Part shown: piece by piece, positions 25,269-34,918 of the stretch
Layout of the letters: the number at the start of each line of letters is the position of its first letter
Numbering within the stretch: position 1 is the first letter of the stretch
Source of the DNA: Methanoculleus chikugoensis
GTDB taxonomy: Archaea > Halobacteriota > Methanomicrobia > Methanomicrobiales > Methanoculleaceae
NCBI RefSeq assembly: GCF_019669965.1
Contig: NZ_AP019781.1
Span: forward strand, 2,543,092 to 2,607,091
DNA length: 64,000 nt
Reading direction: 5' to 3'
The notes under the pieces: generated by a model
The model's input: only the letters and a program-made list of their open reading frames with translations
Databases searched by the model: none
What the model was told of the DNA's origin: nothing
Translations under genes and position numbers: made by a program

Positions 25269-25295
25269 CGAGGGGTTCCTCACTACAACCCCTCG
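25269..25295. terminator. Bidirectional hairpin between convergent genes
   Basis: CGAGGGGTT (25269-25277) pairs with AACCCCTCG (25287-25295) around nine bases. It lies between the convergent propeller gene and fusA, the expected place for a shared terminator or RNA-stabilising hairpin. Confidence 0.45.
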
Positions 25296-25411
25296 CTTCA
25301 GGACATCCGGCGCCACGCTCTCTGTATCGCAAGACGGACCCGGCAGGCATCGGCCGGAGGCATCCGCTCGCAGGGACGAAAAACAAAAATGGGAGGGTAT
25401 CGGGGAGGTGA

Positions 25412-27604
25412 TTACGCCAGGTAGTCGTCCGGACGCGGGAGCTGTTCCTTCAAGCCCTTGCGCTTGCGGATAGCCTTAACCACGTCGTTCACGATACCGG
25501 AGGGGACCAGTTCGAACCCGGCGAACTCGGTGCTCCACATCGCACGGCCTTCGGTGGCGGACCGGATATCTCCGGCAAACCCGAAGAGTTCGGCGACCGG
25601 GGCCCTGCCGACGATCGTCATCGTGTCGCCTTCACTCAGCATGTCGAAGACCTGACCGCGCCGACCCTGGATCTGCGAGGTTGCTGCACCCATCTGGTCG
25701 CTCGGGACGGTGATCTGGATCTTCTGGATCGGTTCGAGGAGCGAGTCGCCGGCCATCAGGATGCCTGCCTTGACGGCGCTCCTGACCGCCGGGATGACCT
25801 GCGCGGGACCACGGTGGATGGCGTCCTCGTGGAGTTTCACGTCCACCAGCCGGATCTTCAGGTTCTGGACCAGCTCGTCGGCGAGCGGGCCGCCGCGGAG
25901 CGCTTCGCGCCATCCGTCGAGGACCAGTTCCATCGTCTCGTTGAGGTACTGGATACCCTTCGTCATGTCGATGAACATGTTGCTGCCCTCGATCGCCTTG
26001 ATGTTCTTGGCCTCCTCCTTGTCCATGCCGGCAGCAGCGAGAATGTCACGCCGCTCGACCGCCTGCTGGTGCATCGAGACCTCGCCCTCCTGGATCAGTT
26101 TCACGATCGCGGGGTCCATCGGTTCGAGCTCGATATAGAACCGGTTGTGGCGGTTCGGCGACTTTCCTTCGACCGGGCCTGCAGTGCCCGTGGCCGTCTC
26201 GCGGTAGACGACGATCGGCGGAGAGGTGATGATCTCGACGCCCTTGTCGCGCTTGATACGGCCGGTGATGATCTCGAGATGGAGCTCGCCCATGCCGCTG
26301 ATCAGGTGCTCGCCGGTCTCCTCGTTGATCGAGACCTGCACCGTCGGGTCCTCCTTCGCCACCTGGCGGAGAACCTCGACGAGTTTCGGGAGATCCTTCA
26401 TGCTCTTCGCCTCGACGGCGACGGTCATGACCGGCTCCGAGTAGTGCTTCAGCGACTCGAAGGGAGTCATCTCAATGAGCGTCGTGACGGTCGAACCGAC
26501 GATGGCGTCTTTTAAGCCCGTCACGGCGGCGATGTTACCGGCGGCCAGCTCGTCCACCTCGATCCGCTCGGCACCCATGAAGATGCCGACCTGAGCGAGA
26601 CGGTTCGCGCGCTTCGCCGCACCTATGATGTAGCACTCGGTGCCCCGGCGGAGCGTCCCCGAGAAGAGACGGCCGGTGGCGACCTCGCCCGCGTGCGGGT
26701 CGAACGAGATATCGGTGACCATCATGCAGACAGGTCCGTTCGGGTCGCAGGCGACCATGGCCTTGCCCTCGGCGGTGTTGTAGTCCCCGTGCCAGATGAT
26801 ATGGGTACGCCGGTCCTGGGCCTGAAGGGGGTTCGGCAGATGTTTGACCACCATGTCGAGGAGGACGGCGTGCAGCGGGCTGTTCTTTGCCAGCCACTTC
26901 ATGTCGCCGGAGTTGCACTTCTCAAAGACGTCCTTGAACGAGACCCCGCTCTTCTTCATGAAGGGGACGGAGACGGCCCAGTTGTAGAGCGCGGAGCCGA
27001 AGGAGACGGTGCCCTTCGCGGCATCGAGCTTCCAGCCCTCGTTGTACATCTTCTCGTTCATGCCCTTGATCAACTTGTTGACCTTGTCGATCACCTTCGC
27101 AAGGCGGATCTGCATCTCCTGCTCGTCCACCTTGAGTTCGTTGACCAGCCGGTCGACCTTGTTGATGAAGAGAACCGGGCGGACACCCTCTTTGAGGGCC
27201 TGCCGGAGCACCGTCTCCGTCTGGGGCATGGTGCCTTCGACCGCGTCCACCACAACGACGGCGCCGTCCACCGCACGCATGGCGCGGGTCACGTCACCGC
27301 CGAAATCCACGTGGCCGGGGGTATCGATCATGTTGATGAGATACTCTTCCCCGCCGTACTCGTGAACCATCGAGACGTTGCTCGCATCGATGGTGATACC
27401 GCGTGCCTGTTCCTCCTCGTCGGAGTCCATGAAGAGCTGCCGGCCGGCAAGCTCCTCACTGATCATGCCCGCGCCGGCGAGCAGGTTGTCTGAGAGTGTT
27501 GTCTTTCCGTGATCGATGTGGGCGACGATACCGATGTTCCGGATGTGCTCCGGCTTGTCCATCAGCTCCGTCACCCGCTCTACCATCTTCTTTCGTCGGG
27601 TCAT
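25412..27604 (-). CDS. fusA: Translation elongation factor aEF-2
   Basis: 730 residues, full length. The G domain shows AHIDHGKTT (G1, about residue 31), DTPGHVDFG (G3) and NKVDR (G4). Domains II-V follow, including [14 protein letters not shown] and a C-terminal [17 protein letters not shown]. The His in the [13 protein letters not shown]-like region is the expected diphthamide neighbourhood, but the modified residue cannot be confirmed by eye. It drives ribosomal translocation and is the last gene of an S12-S7-EF2 operon. Confidence 0.97.
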   Translation of the reverse strand: MTRRKKMVERVTELMDKPEHIRNIGIVAHIDHGKTTLSDNLLAGAGMISEELAGRQLFMDSDEEEQARGITIDASNVSMVHEYGGEEYLINMIDTPGHVDFGGDVTRAMRAVDGAVVVVDAVEGTMPQTETVLRQALKEGVRPVLFINKVDRLVNELKVDEQEMQIRLAKVIDKVNKLIKGMNEKMYNEGWKLDAAKGTVSFGSALYNWAVSVPFMKKSGVSFKDVFEKCNSGDMKWLAKNSPLHAVLLDMVVKHLPNPLQAQDRRTHIIWHGDYNTAEGKAMVACDPNGPVCMMVTDISFDPHAGEVATGRLFSGTLRRGTECYIIGAAKRANRLAQVGIFMGAERIEVDELAAGNIAAVTGLKDAIVGSTVTTLIEMTPFESLKHYSEPVMTVAVEAKSMKDLPKLVEVLRQVAKEDPTVQVSINEETGEHLISGMGELHLEIITGRIKRDKGVEIITSPPIVVYRETATGTAGPVEGKSPNRHNRFYIELEPMDPAIVKLIQEGEVSMHQQAVERRDILAAAGMDKEEAKNIKAIEGSNMFIDMTKGIQYLNETMELVLDGWREALRGGPLADELVQNLKIRLVDVKLHEDAIHRGPAQVIPAVRSAVKAGILMAGDSLLEPIQKIQITVPSDQMGAATSQIQGRRGQVFDMLSEGDTMTIVGRAPVAELFGFAGDIRSATEGRAMWSTEFAGFELVPSGIVNDVVKAIRKRKGLKEQLPRPDDYLA

Positions 27605-27628
27605 GTTTCACCAAAAAAATAAAGGGTA

Positions 27629-28222
27629 TTAGCGAGCAGCCTTTGCGATACGCTCTCTTTCTTCTTTCTTCGAGACGGCGTAGGAACGGGTGTCGCCGTT
27701 CGCGGCTGCAATCAGTTCTTCGGCAAGCGCTTCGCTCACGCTCTTCTTCTTCTTGTGGCTCGCCTGCAGGACACCGGCGGTGATGAACCGGAGCGCGGTG
27801 TCGACACGGCGCTGGGGAGCGGTATCGACCGACTTCGGGACGTTGATGCCGCCGTACTTCAGCCGGACGGTCTCCTCGCGGGGCCCGGTGTTCGCGACTG
27901 CGTCCACCAGCACCTGGACCGGGTTCTTCTTCGTCTTCTTGTTGATGATCTCGAAGGCGTCCCGGACGATGCGGATGGCGAGTTCCTTCTTGCCGGTGTT
28001 GTTCTCGGTCTGCATTATCTTGTTGATCAGCCGCTCGACGATCAGCATGTTGCTCTTGTTGAACTGCTGGCCGACGAGCTTGCCACAGGAGTGCGGCACG
28101 ATCATCGTGTGCAGGTTCACGTAGCGGGCAAGGCTCGGATCCTGGATCTCCACCTCGCTCATGTCCCAGCGGTTGAAGAGGAGTTGCTGTGCCCCTGCCC
28201 CCGCTTCTGCTGCTTCTACCAT
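27629..28222 (-). CDS. rpsG: 30S ribosomal protein S7
   Basis: 197 residues, typical of archaeal S7 with an N-terminal extension. The [19 protein letters not shown] segment and the C-terminal [13 protein letters not shown] are clear family features. It binds the 3' domain of 16S rRNA. It lies five bases after rpsL and 24 bases before fusA on the minus strand, so the three are co-transcribed. Confidence 0.96.
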   Translation of the reverse strand: MVEAAEAGAGAQQLLFNRWDMSEVEIQDPSLARYVNLHTMIVPHSCGKLVGQQFNKSNMLIVERLINKIMQTENNTGKKELAIRIVRDAFEIINKKTKKNPVQVLVDAVANTGPREETVRLKYGGINVPKSVDTAPQRRVDTALRFITAGVLQASHKKKKSVSEALAEELIAAANGDTRSYAVSKKEERERIAKAAR

Positions 28223-28227
28223 ACCAC

Positions 28228-28656
28228 TTACCTCCGCGGCTTCTCCTTGCGGCCCACGACCATCTCGTGCAGGCTGACGTTGTTCACCTTGGTCACGACG
28301 AACCGGACGCCGGGGATATCACCTTTCGACCTGCCCAGTCTGCCGCCGATGCCCTCGATCTCGACTTCATCGTGCTCGTCGATGAAGTTGATGGCACCGT
28401 CGCCGACGGCGAACGCGGTTACCTGACGACCGTTCTTGATCAGCTGTACGCGGACGCACTTCCTGATCGCAGAGTTCGGCTGCTTTGCCTCGACACCCAC
28501 CTTCTCGAGAACGATCCCGCGACCCTGCGGCGCTCCCTCAAGGGGGTCAGCTTTTACATCGAGCCCGAGCTGACGACGCGCGTAGTTGGTGTCATGCCAC
28601 CGGTTATTATTTGCGTCGCGCTTCAGTTTTCGGGCTGCAAATTTTCCATTTCCCAT
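28228..28656 (-). CDS. rpsL: 30S ribosomal protein S12
   Basis: 142 residues with the S12 hallmarks [19 protein letters not shown] and [13 protein letters not shown]. It helps decoding accuracy in the ribosomal A site. It is the first gene of the operon; the promoter contains a TATA box and a perfect 14-bp palindrome. Confidence 0.97.
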   Translation of the reverse strand: MGNGKFAARKLKRDANNNRWHDTNYARRQLGLDVKADPLEGAPQGRGIVLEKVGVEAKQPNSAIRKCVRVQLIKNGRQVTAFAVGDGAINFIDEHDEVEIEGIGGRLGRSKGDIPGVRFVVTKVNNVSLHEMVVGRKEKPRR

Positions 28657-28714
28657 CGAATACCCTCGAACTAGTTGAATTTGTGGATAGGAGCAACTCC
28701 TGGTGTGCTATAAA

Positions 28715-28742
28715 GCAACGCGCGTTGCGGATTTATATATTG
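28715..28742 (-). promoter_or_regulatory. TATA box with adjacent 14-bp palindrome upstream of rpsL
   Basis: On the minus strand the TATA box (TATATAAAT, at about 28731-28740) is followed by the perfect palindrome GCAACGCGCGTTGC (28715-28728). The start site is expected near 28710, so the palindrome lies between TATA box and start site, a typical repressor position. A further TATA-like CTTTATAG overlaps 28709-28715. Confidence 0.55.
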
Positions 28743-28792
28743 TGGAACCCGCTTGCACGCCGATCTTCCGCCTTAACTATTTGATCGGGAGC

Positions 28793-28810
28793 TGATATAA
28801 TATTATATCC
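28793..28810 (+). promoter_or_regulatory. TATA box of the preQ0 operon
   Basis: TGATATAATATTATATCC lies 20-37 bases before the queD ATG at 28830, which points to a leaderless or nearly leaderless message. Confidence 0.55.
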
Positions 28811-28829
28811 TGGCGGGCAACCTTCATTG

Positions 28830-29243
28830 ATGACAACCCGGATATACAAAGAGGTTTTTTTCGAGGCGACCCACCGCCTGATCCATTACCGGGGGAAGTG
28901 TTTCCGGCTGCACGGCCACCAGTGGCGCGTGGAAGTCTGGATCGAAGGGGCGACCGATGGACGCACGGGGATTGTGCTCGACTACAACTGCATCAAAGAG
29001 GTCGTCGGGCGGTTCGACCACCAGGTGATCCTGAACAGGGACGACCCCATGGCGGCGTGCATCGAGGAGTTCCACCCGGTCGTCACCACCGATGGCGACC
29101 CGACAAGCGAGCACCTCGCAGGGCTGCTAGCGGAGATGATCGACGCCGAGGCCGCGCGGCAGGGACACGACGCTCGCGTCGCGAAGATCCGGGTCTGGGA
29201 GTCGACGACCTGCTACGCAGAGCGCACCTATGATCGTCAGTGA
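28830..29243 (+). CDS. queD: 6-carboxytetrahydropterin synthase (QueD-like)
   Basis: 137 residues of the 6-pyruvoyl-tetrahydropterin synthase family. Zinc ligands are visible as EATHRL (His15) and LHGHQW (two His about residues 28 and 30); the proton-relay triad is partly seen in FDHQVIL and the C-terminal WEST. It converts dihydroneopterin triphosphate to 6-carboxytetrahydropterin, the first committed step to preQ0 and then archaeosine in tRNA. It overlaps queE by 14 bp. Confidence 0.92.
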   Translation: MTTRIYKEVFFEATHRLIHYRGKCFRLHGHQWRVEVWIEGATDGRTGIVLDYNCIKEVVGRFDHQVILNRDDPMAACIEEFHPVVTTDGDPTSEHLAGLLAEMIDAEAARQGHDARVAKIRVWESTTCYAERTYDRQ

Positions 29244-29838
29244 GATTTTCCGGAGCCTCCAGGGGGAGGGGAAGAACCAGGGCCGGCCCTGCACGTTCGT
29301 CCGGCTCGCCGGGTGCAACCTCAGGTGCGCCTGGTGCGACACCCCTTACGCCTATGAAGGCAGGGAAGAGATGAGTGTTGCGCAGATCCTCGACCGGGTC
29401 TGGCTGCTCCGCGGGACGCATATCTGCATCACCGGCGGGGAGCCGCTCCTGCAGCGGGAGGAGGTGCTCAAACTCCTCGAAAAGTTCCGCCTGCACGGGT
29501 ATACCGTCGAGATCGAGACGAACGGCACCTGCGACTTCCGCGAGATGCAGGCTTATGCCTCCATCTGCATGGACGTGAAATGCCCCTCGTCCGGAGAGAA
29601 GAGCGATCTCTCGCTCCTTCCCTACATCACCCCGCGCGACTGCGTCAAGTTCGTGGTGGCGGACGAAGACGACCTCCTCTACGCCCGGGCGGTGACAGCA
29701 CGCTACGAGATCCGGGGCGAAGTCTTCATCTCGCCGGTGGAGGGTTCCGACTACCGTGCCGTCGCGGACTACATCGTCGAGGAGAACCTCCCGGTGAGGT
29801 TCCAGGTGCAGCTCCACAAGATCCTGGGGGTAAAATGA
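29230..29838 (+). CDS. queE: 7-carboxy-7-deazaguanine synthase (QueE)
   Basis: 202 residues. This radical SAM enzyme carries the cluster motif CNLRCAWC (C-x3-C-x2-C at about residues 30-37), preceded by the typical [12 protein letters not shown], with TGGEPLL as the SAM-binding glycine-rich loop. It rearranges 6-carboxytetrahydropterin to 7-carboxy-7-deazaguanine. Its stop overlaps the queC start by four bases. Confidence 0.95.
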   Translation: MIVSEIFRSLQGEGKNQGRPCTFVRLAGCNLRCAWCDTPYAYEGREEMSVAQILDRVWLLRGTHICITGGEPLLQREEVLKLLEKFRLHGYTVEIETNGTCDFREMQAYASICMDVKCPSSGEKSDLSLLPYITPRDCVKFVVADEDDLLYARAVTARYEIRGEVFISPVEGSDYRAVADYIVEENLPVRFQVQLHKILGVK

Positions 29839-30503
29839 AGAGAGCGGTATGCCTTCTCTCGGGCGGCATGGACTCCACCACGCTCGCCTACGTCGCGAAG
29901 GATATGGGCTACGATATCATCGCGCTCCACTTCACCTACGGCCAGCGGACGGAGGAAAAAGAGCGGGAGTGCGCCCGCGCCGTCGCGAAAAGACTCGATG
30001 CGCTCGACTTCGTCGAGATCGGCCTCGAATACTTCAGAGCAATCGGGGCATCGAGCCTGACGGATACCTCGATACCGGTCGAGGAGTATGCCGGCGAGGA
30101 AGAGAGCGTCCCGAGCACGTATGTGCCCTTCCGCAACGCCAACCTCCTCGCCATCGCGACCAGCCTCGCGGAAGCCCGCCGGGCGGAGGCGATATTCATC
30201 GGCGTCCAGACCGCCGACTACCCGGGTTATCCTGACTGCCGGCCGGAGTTCATCGAGGCGTTTCAGCGGGCGGTCGACCTCGGCACGGCGGCGGATCCGC
30301 GGATCACCCTGATGACGCCGTTCGTCCGGATGTCGAAGGTGGATATCGTCAGGACGGGGCTCGCGCTCGGCGTCCCCTACGAACTGACCTGGTCGTGCTA
30401 CCAGAAGAACGATCGGGCCTGCGGGGTCTGCTCCTCCTGCCACTACCGGCGGGAGGCGTTCCGCGAACTCGGGCTCGAAGACCCGATCGAGTACGAGGTG
30501 TGA
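29835..30503 (+). CDS. queC: 7-cyano-7-deazaguanine synthase (QueC)
   Basis: 222 residues. The ATP PP-loop SGGMDS is at 9-14, and the zinc cluster [15 protein letters not shown] lies near the C-terminus. It turns 7-carboxy-7-deazaguanine into preQ0 with ammonia and ATP. In archaea preQ0 is inserted at position 15 of tRNA by TGT and becomes archaeosine. The ATG overlaps the queE stop; the frame is open further upstream only as a shadow. Confidence 0.96.
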   Translation: MKRAVCLLSGGMDSTTLAYVAKDMGYDIIALHFTYGQRTEEKERECARAVAKRLDALDFVEIGLEYFRAIGASSLTDTSIPVEEYAGEEESVPSTYVPFRNANLLAIATSLAEARRAEAIFIGVQTADYPGYPDCRPEFIEAFQRAVDLGTAADPRITLMTPFVRMSKVDIVRTGLALGVPYELTWSCYQKNDRACGVCSSCHYRREAFRELGLEDPIEYEV

Positions 30504-31000
30504 TGGTGGAGATCTACCGGGGCAAGAGGCTCAGTATCGAGACGAGGGAGTTCACCCTCCCGAACGGCACGAAGAAGGAGCGGATCGTCGTCCGTCCCGG
30601 CGGCGCGGTCGCGATCCTCCCGGTCGAGGGGGACGACTGCTACCTCCTCCGCCAGTACCGGTTCGCCGTCGACGACTACATCTATGAGGCGCCGGCAGGC
30701 ACCCTCGACGAGGGTGAGGAGCCGCACGAGACCGCATACCGGGAACTGATCGAGGAGACCGGGATGAAAGCCGAGACTTTCGTCCCGAAAGGCTGGATCT
30801 ACCCCTCTCCCGGCTACACCGACGAGCGGATCTGGCTCTACCTCGCAGAGGGGCTCTCCCCGTGCTCCGACTACCAGATGGACGACGACGAGGTGATCGA
30901 AGTCGTCCGCGTCCCCGTCGGGGACGTAAAGGCGATGATCGAGGACGGGAGGATCGTCGATGCAAAGACGATCTGCCTGGTCTGCCGGTGCCTGGGGTGA
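30503..31000 (+). CDS. NUDIX hydrolase, ADP-ribose pyrophosphatase-like
   Basis: 165 residues. The Nudix box runs from Gly66 to Gly87 and fits G-x5-E-x7-REL-x-EE-x-G exactly. The preceding YRFAVDDYIYEAPAG strand is typical of ADP-ribose pyrophosphatases. The ATG overlaps the queC stop and GAGGTG lies just before it, so it is part of the que operon. A housekeeping role cleaning up nucleotide by-products is possible. Confidence 0.9.
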   Translation: MVEIYRGKRLSIETREFTLPNGTKKERIVVRPGGAVAILPVEGDDCYLLRQYRFAVDDYIYEAPAGTLDEGEEPHETAYRELIEETGMKAETFVPKGWIYPSPGYTDERIWLYLAEGLSPCSDYQMDDDEVIEVVRVPVGDVKAMIEDGRIVDAKTICLVCRCLG

Positions 31001-31065
31001 AGGTGCGGGAGGGATCGGAGAATGTGCGCAGATTTATGCCGTCCCCGGAGAAACACATAGTAGCT

Positions 31066-31078
31066 TCGATATATGAAC
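31066..31078 (+). promoter_or_regulatory. Probable TATA box of the prf1 operon
   Basis: CTTCGATATATGA lies about 30-40 bases before the prf1 ATG at 31106. GGTGAA, a ribosome binding site, follows nearer the start. Confidence 0.4.
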
Positions 31079-31105
31079 AACCTTTGGCAAGCCTGGTGAA
31101 CCTCC

Positions 31106-32377
31106 ATGGAAGAGACGCAAGAGATGGATACCGCGCGGAAGCGCTACGAATTTAAAAAGATGCTCGAGAAGCTTGCGGAGAAGGAGGGGAGCGGCACCGA
31201 GCTGATAACACTCTATATACCTCCGGACAAGCAGATATACGACGTGACCGCCCAGCTCCGCGACGAGTTCGGGCAGTGTGCGAACATCAAGAGCAAACAG
31301 ACCCGTACCAACGTCCAGAGTGCCATATCCTCCATCCTCTCCCGCCTGAAATACTATAAGCGCCCGCCGGAGCACGGCATGGCGGTCTTCTGCGGCACGA
31401 TCAATATCGGCGGCGACCGCACCGACCTCGACTGTGAGATCATCGAGCCGCCCGAGCCGCTCAACACCTACATGTACCGGTGCAGTTCTTCGTTCGAACT
31501 CGAACCGCTGCAGCAGATGCTCGGGGAGAAGGAGGTCTACGGCCTGATCGTCCTCGACCGGCGGGAGGCCTACATCGGCTTCCTGCGGGGCAACCGGATC
31601 GAGCCGGTCCACGGTGTCACCTCGACGGTTCCCGGCAAGCAGCGGAAAGGAGGTCAGTCGAGCGTCCGGTTCCAGCGGTTGCGGCTGATCGCCATCAACG
31701 AGTTCTACAAGAAGATCGGCGACCGGGCGAGCGATATCTTCCTTGCCGAGAAGGACTTCTTCGAGCGGTTCAAGGGCGTGCTGATCGGCGGCCCGACCCC
31801 GACCAAGGAGGAGTTCGAGGCGGGCGGGTTCCTCCACCACGAGTTGCAGAAACGGATCATCGGGCTCTTCGACGTCTCCTACACGAATGAGTCGGGGCTG
31901 GCCGAACTCGTCGAGAACGCGTCGGATGCCTTGAAAGGCCTCGACATCATCAAGGAGAAGAACGTGATGAACCGGTTCCTCCAGGAACTGGTGAAGGACG
32001 ATGGAGCGTCCTCCTACGGCGAGGAGAGCGTCAGGAAGAACCTGGAGCTCGGCGCCGTCGACACCCTCCTCCTCTCCGACAAACTCCGGCGAGCCCGGCT
32101 GAAACTTGCCTGCCCGAACGATGACTACACCGAGGAGCAGACGGTCAGCCTCGAGCCGGGCAAACACATCAAAGACCTCGACTTCGGCACCTGCCCGAAA
32201 GACGGTGCATCGCTCTACGTGGCCGAGGAGAGCGATATCATCGACGAACTGACCGCGCTCGCCGACCAGAGCAGCACGACGGTCAAGATCATATCGGACG
32301 ACTTCGAAGAAGGTTCGATGCTCTACAATGCATTCGGCGGGATCGCTGCAATCCTGCGCTACAGGACAGGATACTGA
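31106..32377 (+). CDS. prf1: Peptide chain release factor aRF1
   Basis: 423 residues. The stop-codon-recognition motif NIKS is at 60-63 and the peptidyl-tRNA hydrolysis motif GGQ at 182-184, followed by SSVRFQRLR. The order of domains (N, M, C) matches archaeal and eukaryotic class I factors. It decodes all three stop codons. GGTGAA sits six bases before the ATG. The stop overlaps the argS start, so it begins a translation-related operon. Confidence 0.97.
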   Translation: MEETQEMDTARKRYEFKKMLEKLAEKEGSGTELITLYIPPDKQIYDVTAQLRDEFGQCANIKSKQTRTNVQSAISSILSRLKYYKRPPEHGMAVFCGTINIGGDRTDLDCEIIEPPEPLNTYMYRCSSSFELEPLQQMLGEKEVYGLIVLDRREAYIGFLRGNRIEPVHGVTSTVPGKQRKGGQSSVRFQRLRLIAINEFYKKIGDRASDIFLAEKDFFERFKGVLIGGPTPTKEEFEAGGFLHHELQKRIIGLFDVSYTNESGLAELVENASDALKGLDIIKEKNVMNRFLQELVKDDGASSYGEESVRKNLELGAVDTLLLSDKLRRARLKLACPNDDYTEEQTVSLEPGKHIKDLDFGTCPKDGASLYVAEESDIIDELTALADQSSTTVKIISDDFEEGSMLYNAFGGIAAILRYRTGY

Positions 32378-34044
32378 TGATGTATCAGGAGAAGTACCAC
32401 CAGATCGAGCGCATGCTCCGGGCATGCACCGGCGAGGAGGACGTCCTCCTCACGACAGGCGGGGATCACGCCGATCTCGCCTCCACGATAGCGTTTAAAC
32501 TCGCGAAGATTGAGAAGCGGGCTCCCCAGAAGATCGCTGCCGATATCGCGGAGAAACTCTCGGGGAACCCTGACCTTGGGGACATCCGGGTCGAGGCGGC
32601 CGGACCCTACGTCAACTTCCGGTTCGGCCCGTCACTCCTCGGAGAAGCGGTCAGGGAGGCGGTCGAGCCCGGCTACGGGGCCCTCCAGCGCCGTTCCGGC
32701 AGGGTCGTGCTCGAACACACGAGCGCGAACCCGAACGGCCCCCTCCATGTTGGCCACATAAGAAACACCGTCATCGGCGACACCCTTGCCCGGGCGTTCC
32801 GCAAGGCCGGGCACCCGCTTGAGGTGCAGTATTATCTCAATGATATGGGCCGCCAGATCGCCATCGTCTCGTGGGGGTTCGACCACCTCGATATCCCCCG
32901 CAAAGACGGCGAGAAGGAGGATCACTACGTCGCCCGGGTCTACATCGCGGCGAACCGGGAGATCGAGAAGAACCCGGGCATAACCGAAGAGATCGACCGC
33001 CTCATGCAGAAGGTGGAGCGCGGCGATGCCGAGACCGTCGCGAAGTTCCGGAGAGCCGTCTCCCTCTGCGCGAAGGGGATCAAGGCGACCCTCGCCGCCC
33101 TGAACGCCCACCACGACCGGTTCGTCTGGGAGAGCGATTTCGTCCGGATCGGTGATGTCGACCGGATCGTCGAGCAGGTCCGGCGGCTGCCGCAGGCCCA
33201 CGAGGACGAGACGCTCTGGGTCGACCTCACCGCGCAGGGGTTCGAGAAGAAGTACATCCTCCGGAGGAGCGACGGCACCTCGGTCTACAGCACCCGGGAC
33301 CTCGCCTACCACACCTGGAAAGGGCGCAACTACGACCGGCTGATCGACGTCCTCGGGGCGGACCACAAACTGATCGGCGCCCAGCTCCGGGCCACCCTCG
33401 AACTCCTCGGCGAGAAGCCGCCCGAGATTGTCTTCTTCGAGTTCGTCTCCCTCCCCGAAGGCTCGATGAGCACCCGGGCGGGCAAGTTCGTCTCGGCGGA
33501 CGCGTTGATCGAGGAGGTTGCCGCGAAGGCGTTCGAAGAAGTGACCACCCGCCGGCCGGAACTCCCCGAGGAGGAACGGTGCTCGATCGCAAAATCGGTC
33601 GCCATCGCCGCCATCCGCTACGACATCGTGAAGGTCTCTCCCGAGAAGAGCACGGTCTTTGACTGGAAAGAGGCGCTGGACTTCGAGCGGCAGAGCGGCC
33701 CCTACATCCAGTACGCCCACGCCCGGGCCTGCAGCATCCTCGATAAGGCCGGCGAGTTCGAGCGGGCCTACACGCTTGAGACCGACCACGAGGTCGCGCT
33801 CGCCCGGCACCTTGCCCGGTTCCCGGCCGTCATCGAGCAGACCGTGCAGGAACTCCGCCCGCACCTCCTCGCCGCTTACGCCCGCGAACTCGCCGACCTC
33901 TTCAACGCCTTCTACCACTACGACCCGGTCTTGAAGAGTGAGGGCGAGACGCGGAACAGCCGTCTCGCGCTCGTGGATGCGGTCAGGAACACCTTGCAGG
34001 AGTCGCTTGGGACTCTCGGGATCGATGCGCTCAGAAGCATGTAA
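32377..34044 (+). CDS. argS: Arginyl-tRNA synthetase
   Basis: 555 residues, class Ia synthetase. The HIGH signature is HVGH at 124-127 after EHTSANPNGPL. The catalytic loop includes FVSLPEGSMSTRAGK, and the C-terminal anticodon-binding helical domain ends LGIDALRSM. It charges tRNA-Arg. Two adjacent ATG codons (32377 and 32380) are possible starts. Its 3' end overlaps tyw1 by 20 bp. Confidence 0.96.
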   Translation: MMYQEKYHQIERMLRACTGEEDVLLTTGGDHADLASTIAFKLAKIEKRAPQKIAADIAEKLSGNPDLGDIRVEAAGPYVNFRFGPSLLGEAVREAVEPGYGALQRRSGRVVLEHTSANPNGPLHVGHIRNTVIGDTLARAFRKAGHPLEVQYYLNDMGRQIAIVSWGFDHLDIPRKDGEKEDHYVARVYIAANREIEKNPGITEEIDRLMQKVERGDAETVAKFRRAVSLCAKGIKATLAALNAHHDRFVWESDFVRIGDVDRIVEQVRRLPQAHEDETLWVDLTAQGFEKKYILRRSDGTSVYSTRDLAYHTWKGRNYDRLIDVLGADHKLIGAQLRATLELLGEKPPEIVFFEFVSLPEGSMSTRAGKFVSADALIEEVAAKAFEEVTTRRPELPEEERCSIAKSVAIAAIRYDIVKVSPEKSTVFDWKEALDFERQSGPYIQYAHARACSILDKAGEFERAYTLETDHEVALARHLARFPAVIEQTVQELRPHLLAAYARELADLFNAFYHYDPVLKSEGETRNSRLALVDAVRNTLQESLGTLGIDALRSM

Positions 34045-34918
34045 GGCTCTGCGGAAGCAGGGCTACCAGTTCATCACCCCGAACTCCTCGGCGGCCGTGA
34101 AACCCTGCATGTGGAACAAACGGGCGCTCAAGGGCGGGGAGATGTGCTACAAGGCGCAGTTCTACGGCATCGAGAGCCACCGCTGCGTCCAGATGACCCC
34201 GACCCTCAAGTGCAACCAGCACTGCCTCTTCTGCTGGCGGTCGTTCGAGCACGAGGTCGTTGAGGAAGAGGAGTGCCCGCCGGACGTGATCGTGGCAAAC
34301 CTCCGGCGCGTCCAGAAGAAGGCCCTCTCGGGCTACAAGGTCTCACCCTACGTCGAGCCCGGACAGTTTGCGGAGGCCCTCGACCCCACCATGGTCGCGA
34401 TATCCCTCTCAGGGGAGCCGACCTGCTACTCGCGCCTTCCGGAACTGGTCGACGCCCTCAGCGCGGACGGGTATACGACCTTCCTCGTCTCGAACGGCAC
34501 CCGACCTGACGTTCTCGCCCGGTGCCGGCCCTACCAGACCTACGTCTCCCTTGACGCCCCCGACCGGGAGACCTATCTCTCCCTCTGCCGGCCGATGGAG
34601 GATTACTGGGACTGCATACAGGAGAGCCTCGCCGGACTCCGGGGACGCCGGTCTGCCGTCCGCACCACGGTGGTGCGCGGCTACAACGACTTCTCCCCCG
34701 AGCGCTACGCGGCACTCTATCAGGACTCCGGCGCCCGGTTCATCGAAGTAAAGGGTTATATGCATCTGGGGTACAGTAGGAATCGACTGCAGAGGGACCG
34801 AATGCCAGAACACCACGAGATTCGGGCGTTCGCCGAGAAAATAACGGAGCACTGCGACTATGCCATCAAGGATGAGAGCCCGGTGAGCCGGGTCGTCTGT
34901 CTGGAGCAGAAGATATGA
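34025..34918 (+). CDS. taw1: tRNA 4-demethylwyosine synthase (TYW1)
   Basis: 297 residues. Radical SAM motif CNQHCLFC with Cys63, Cys67 and Cys70, plus upstream Cys residues at about 24 and 39 that build the second cluster of this family. [14 protein letters not shown] is the glycine-rich loop. It makes 4-demethylwyosine from m1G37 of tRNA-Phe and pyruvate. The start at 34025 lies within argS, implying translational coupling. It overlaps sepS by four bases. Confidence 0.94.
   Translation: MRSEACKALRKQGYQFITPNSSAAVKPCMWNKRALKGGEMCYKAQFYGIESHRCVQMTPTLKCNQHCLFCWRSFEHEVVEEEECPPDVIVANLRRVQKKALSGYKVSPYVEPGQFAEALDPTMVAISLSGEPTCYSRLPELVDALSADGYTTFLVSNGTRPDVLARCRPYQTYVSLDAPDRETYLSLCRPMEDYWDCIQESLAGLRGRRSAVRTTVVRGYNDFSPERYAALYQDSGARFIEVKGYMHLGYSRNRLQRDRMPEHHEIRAFAEKITEHCDYAIKDESPVSRVVCLEQKI

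Noticed and set aside
31034-32425. Long minus-strand open frame opposite prf1
   Set aside because: Shadow of aRF1, which has intact NIKS and GGQ motifs.
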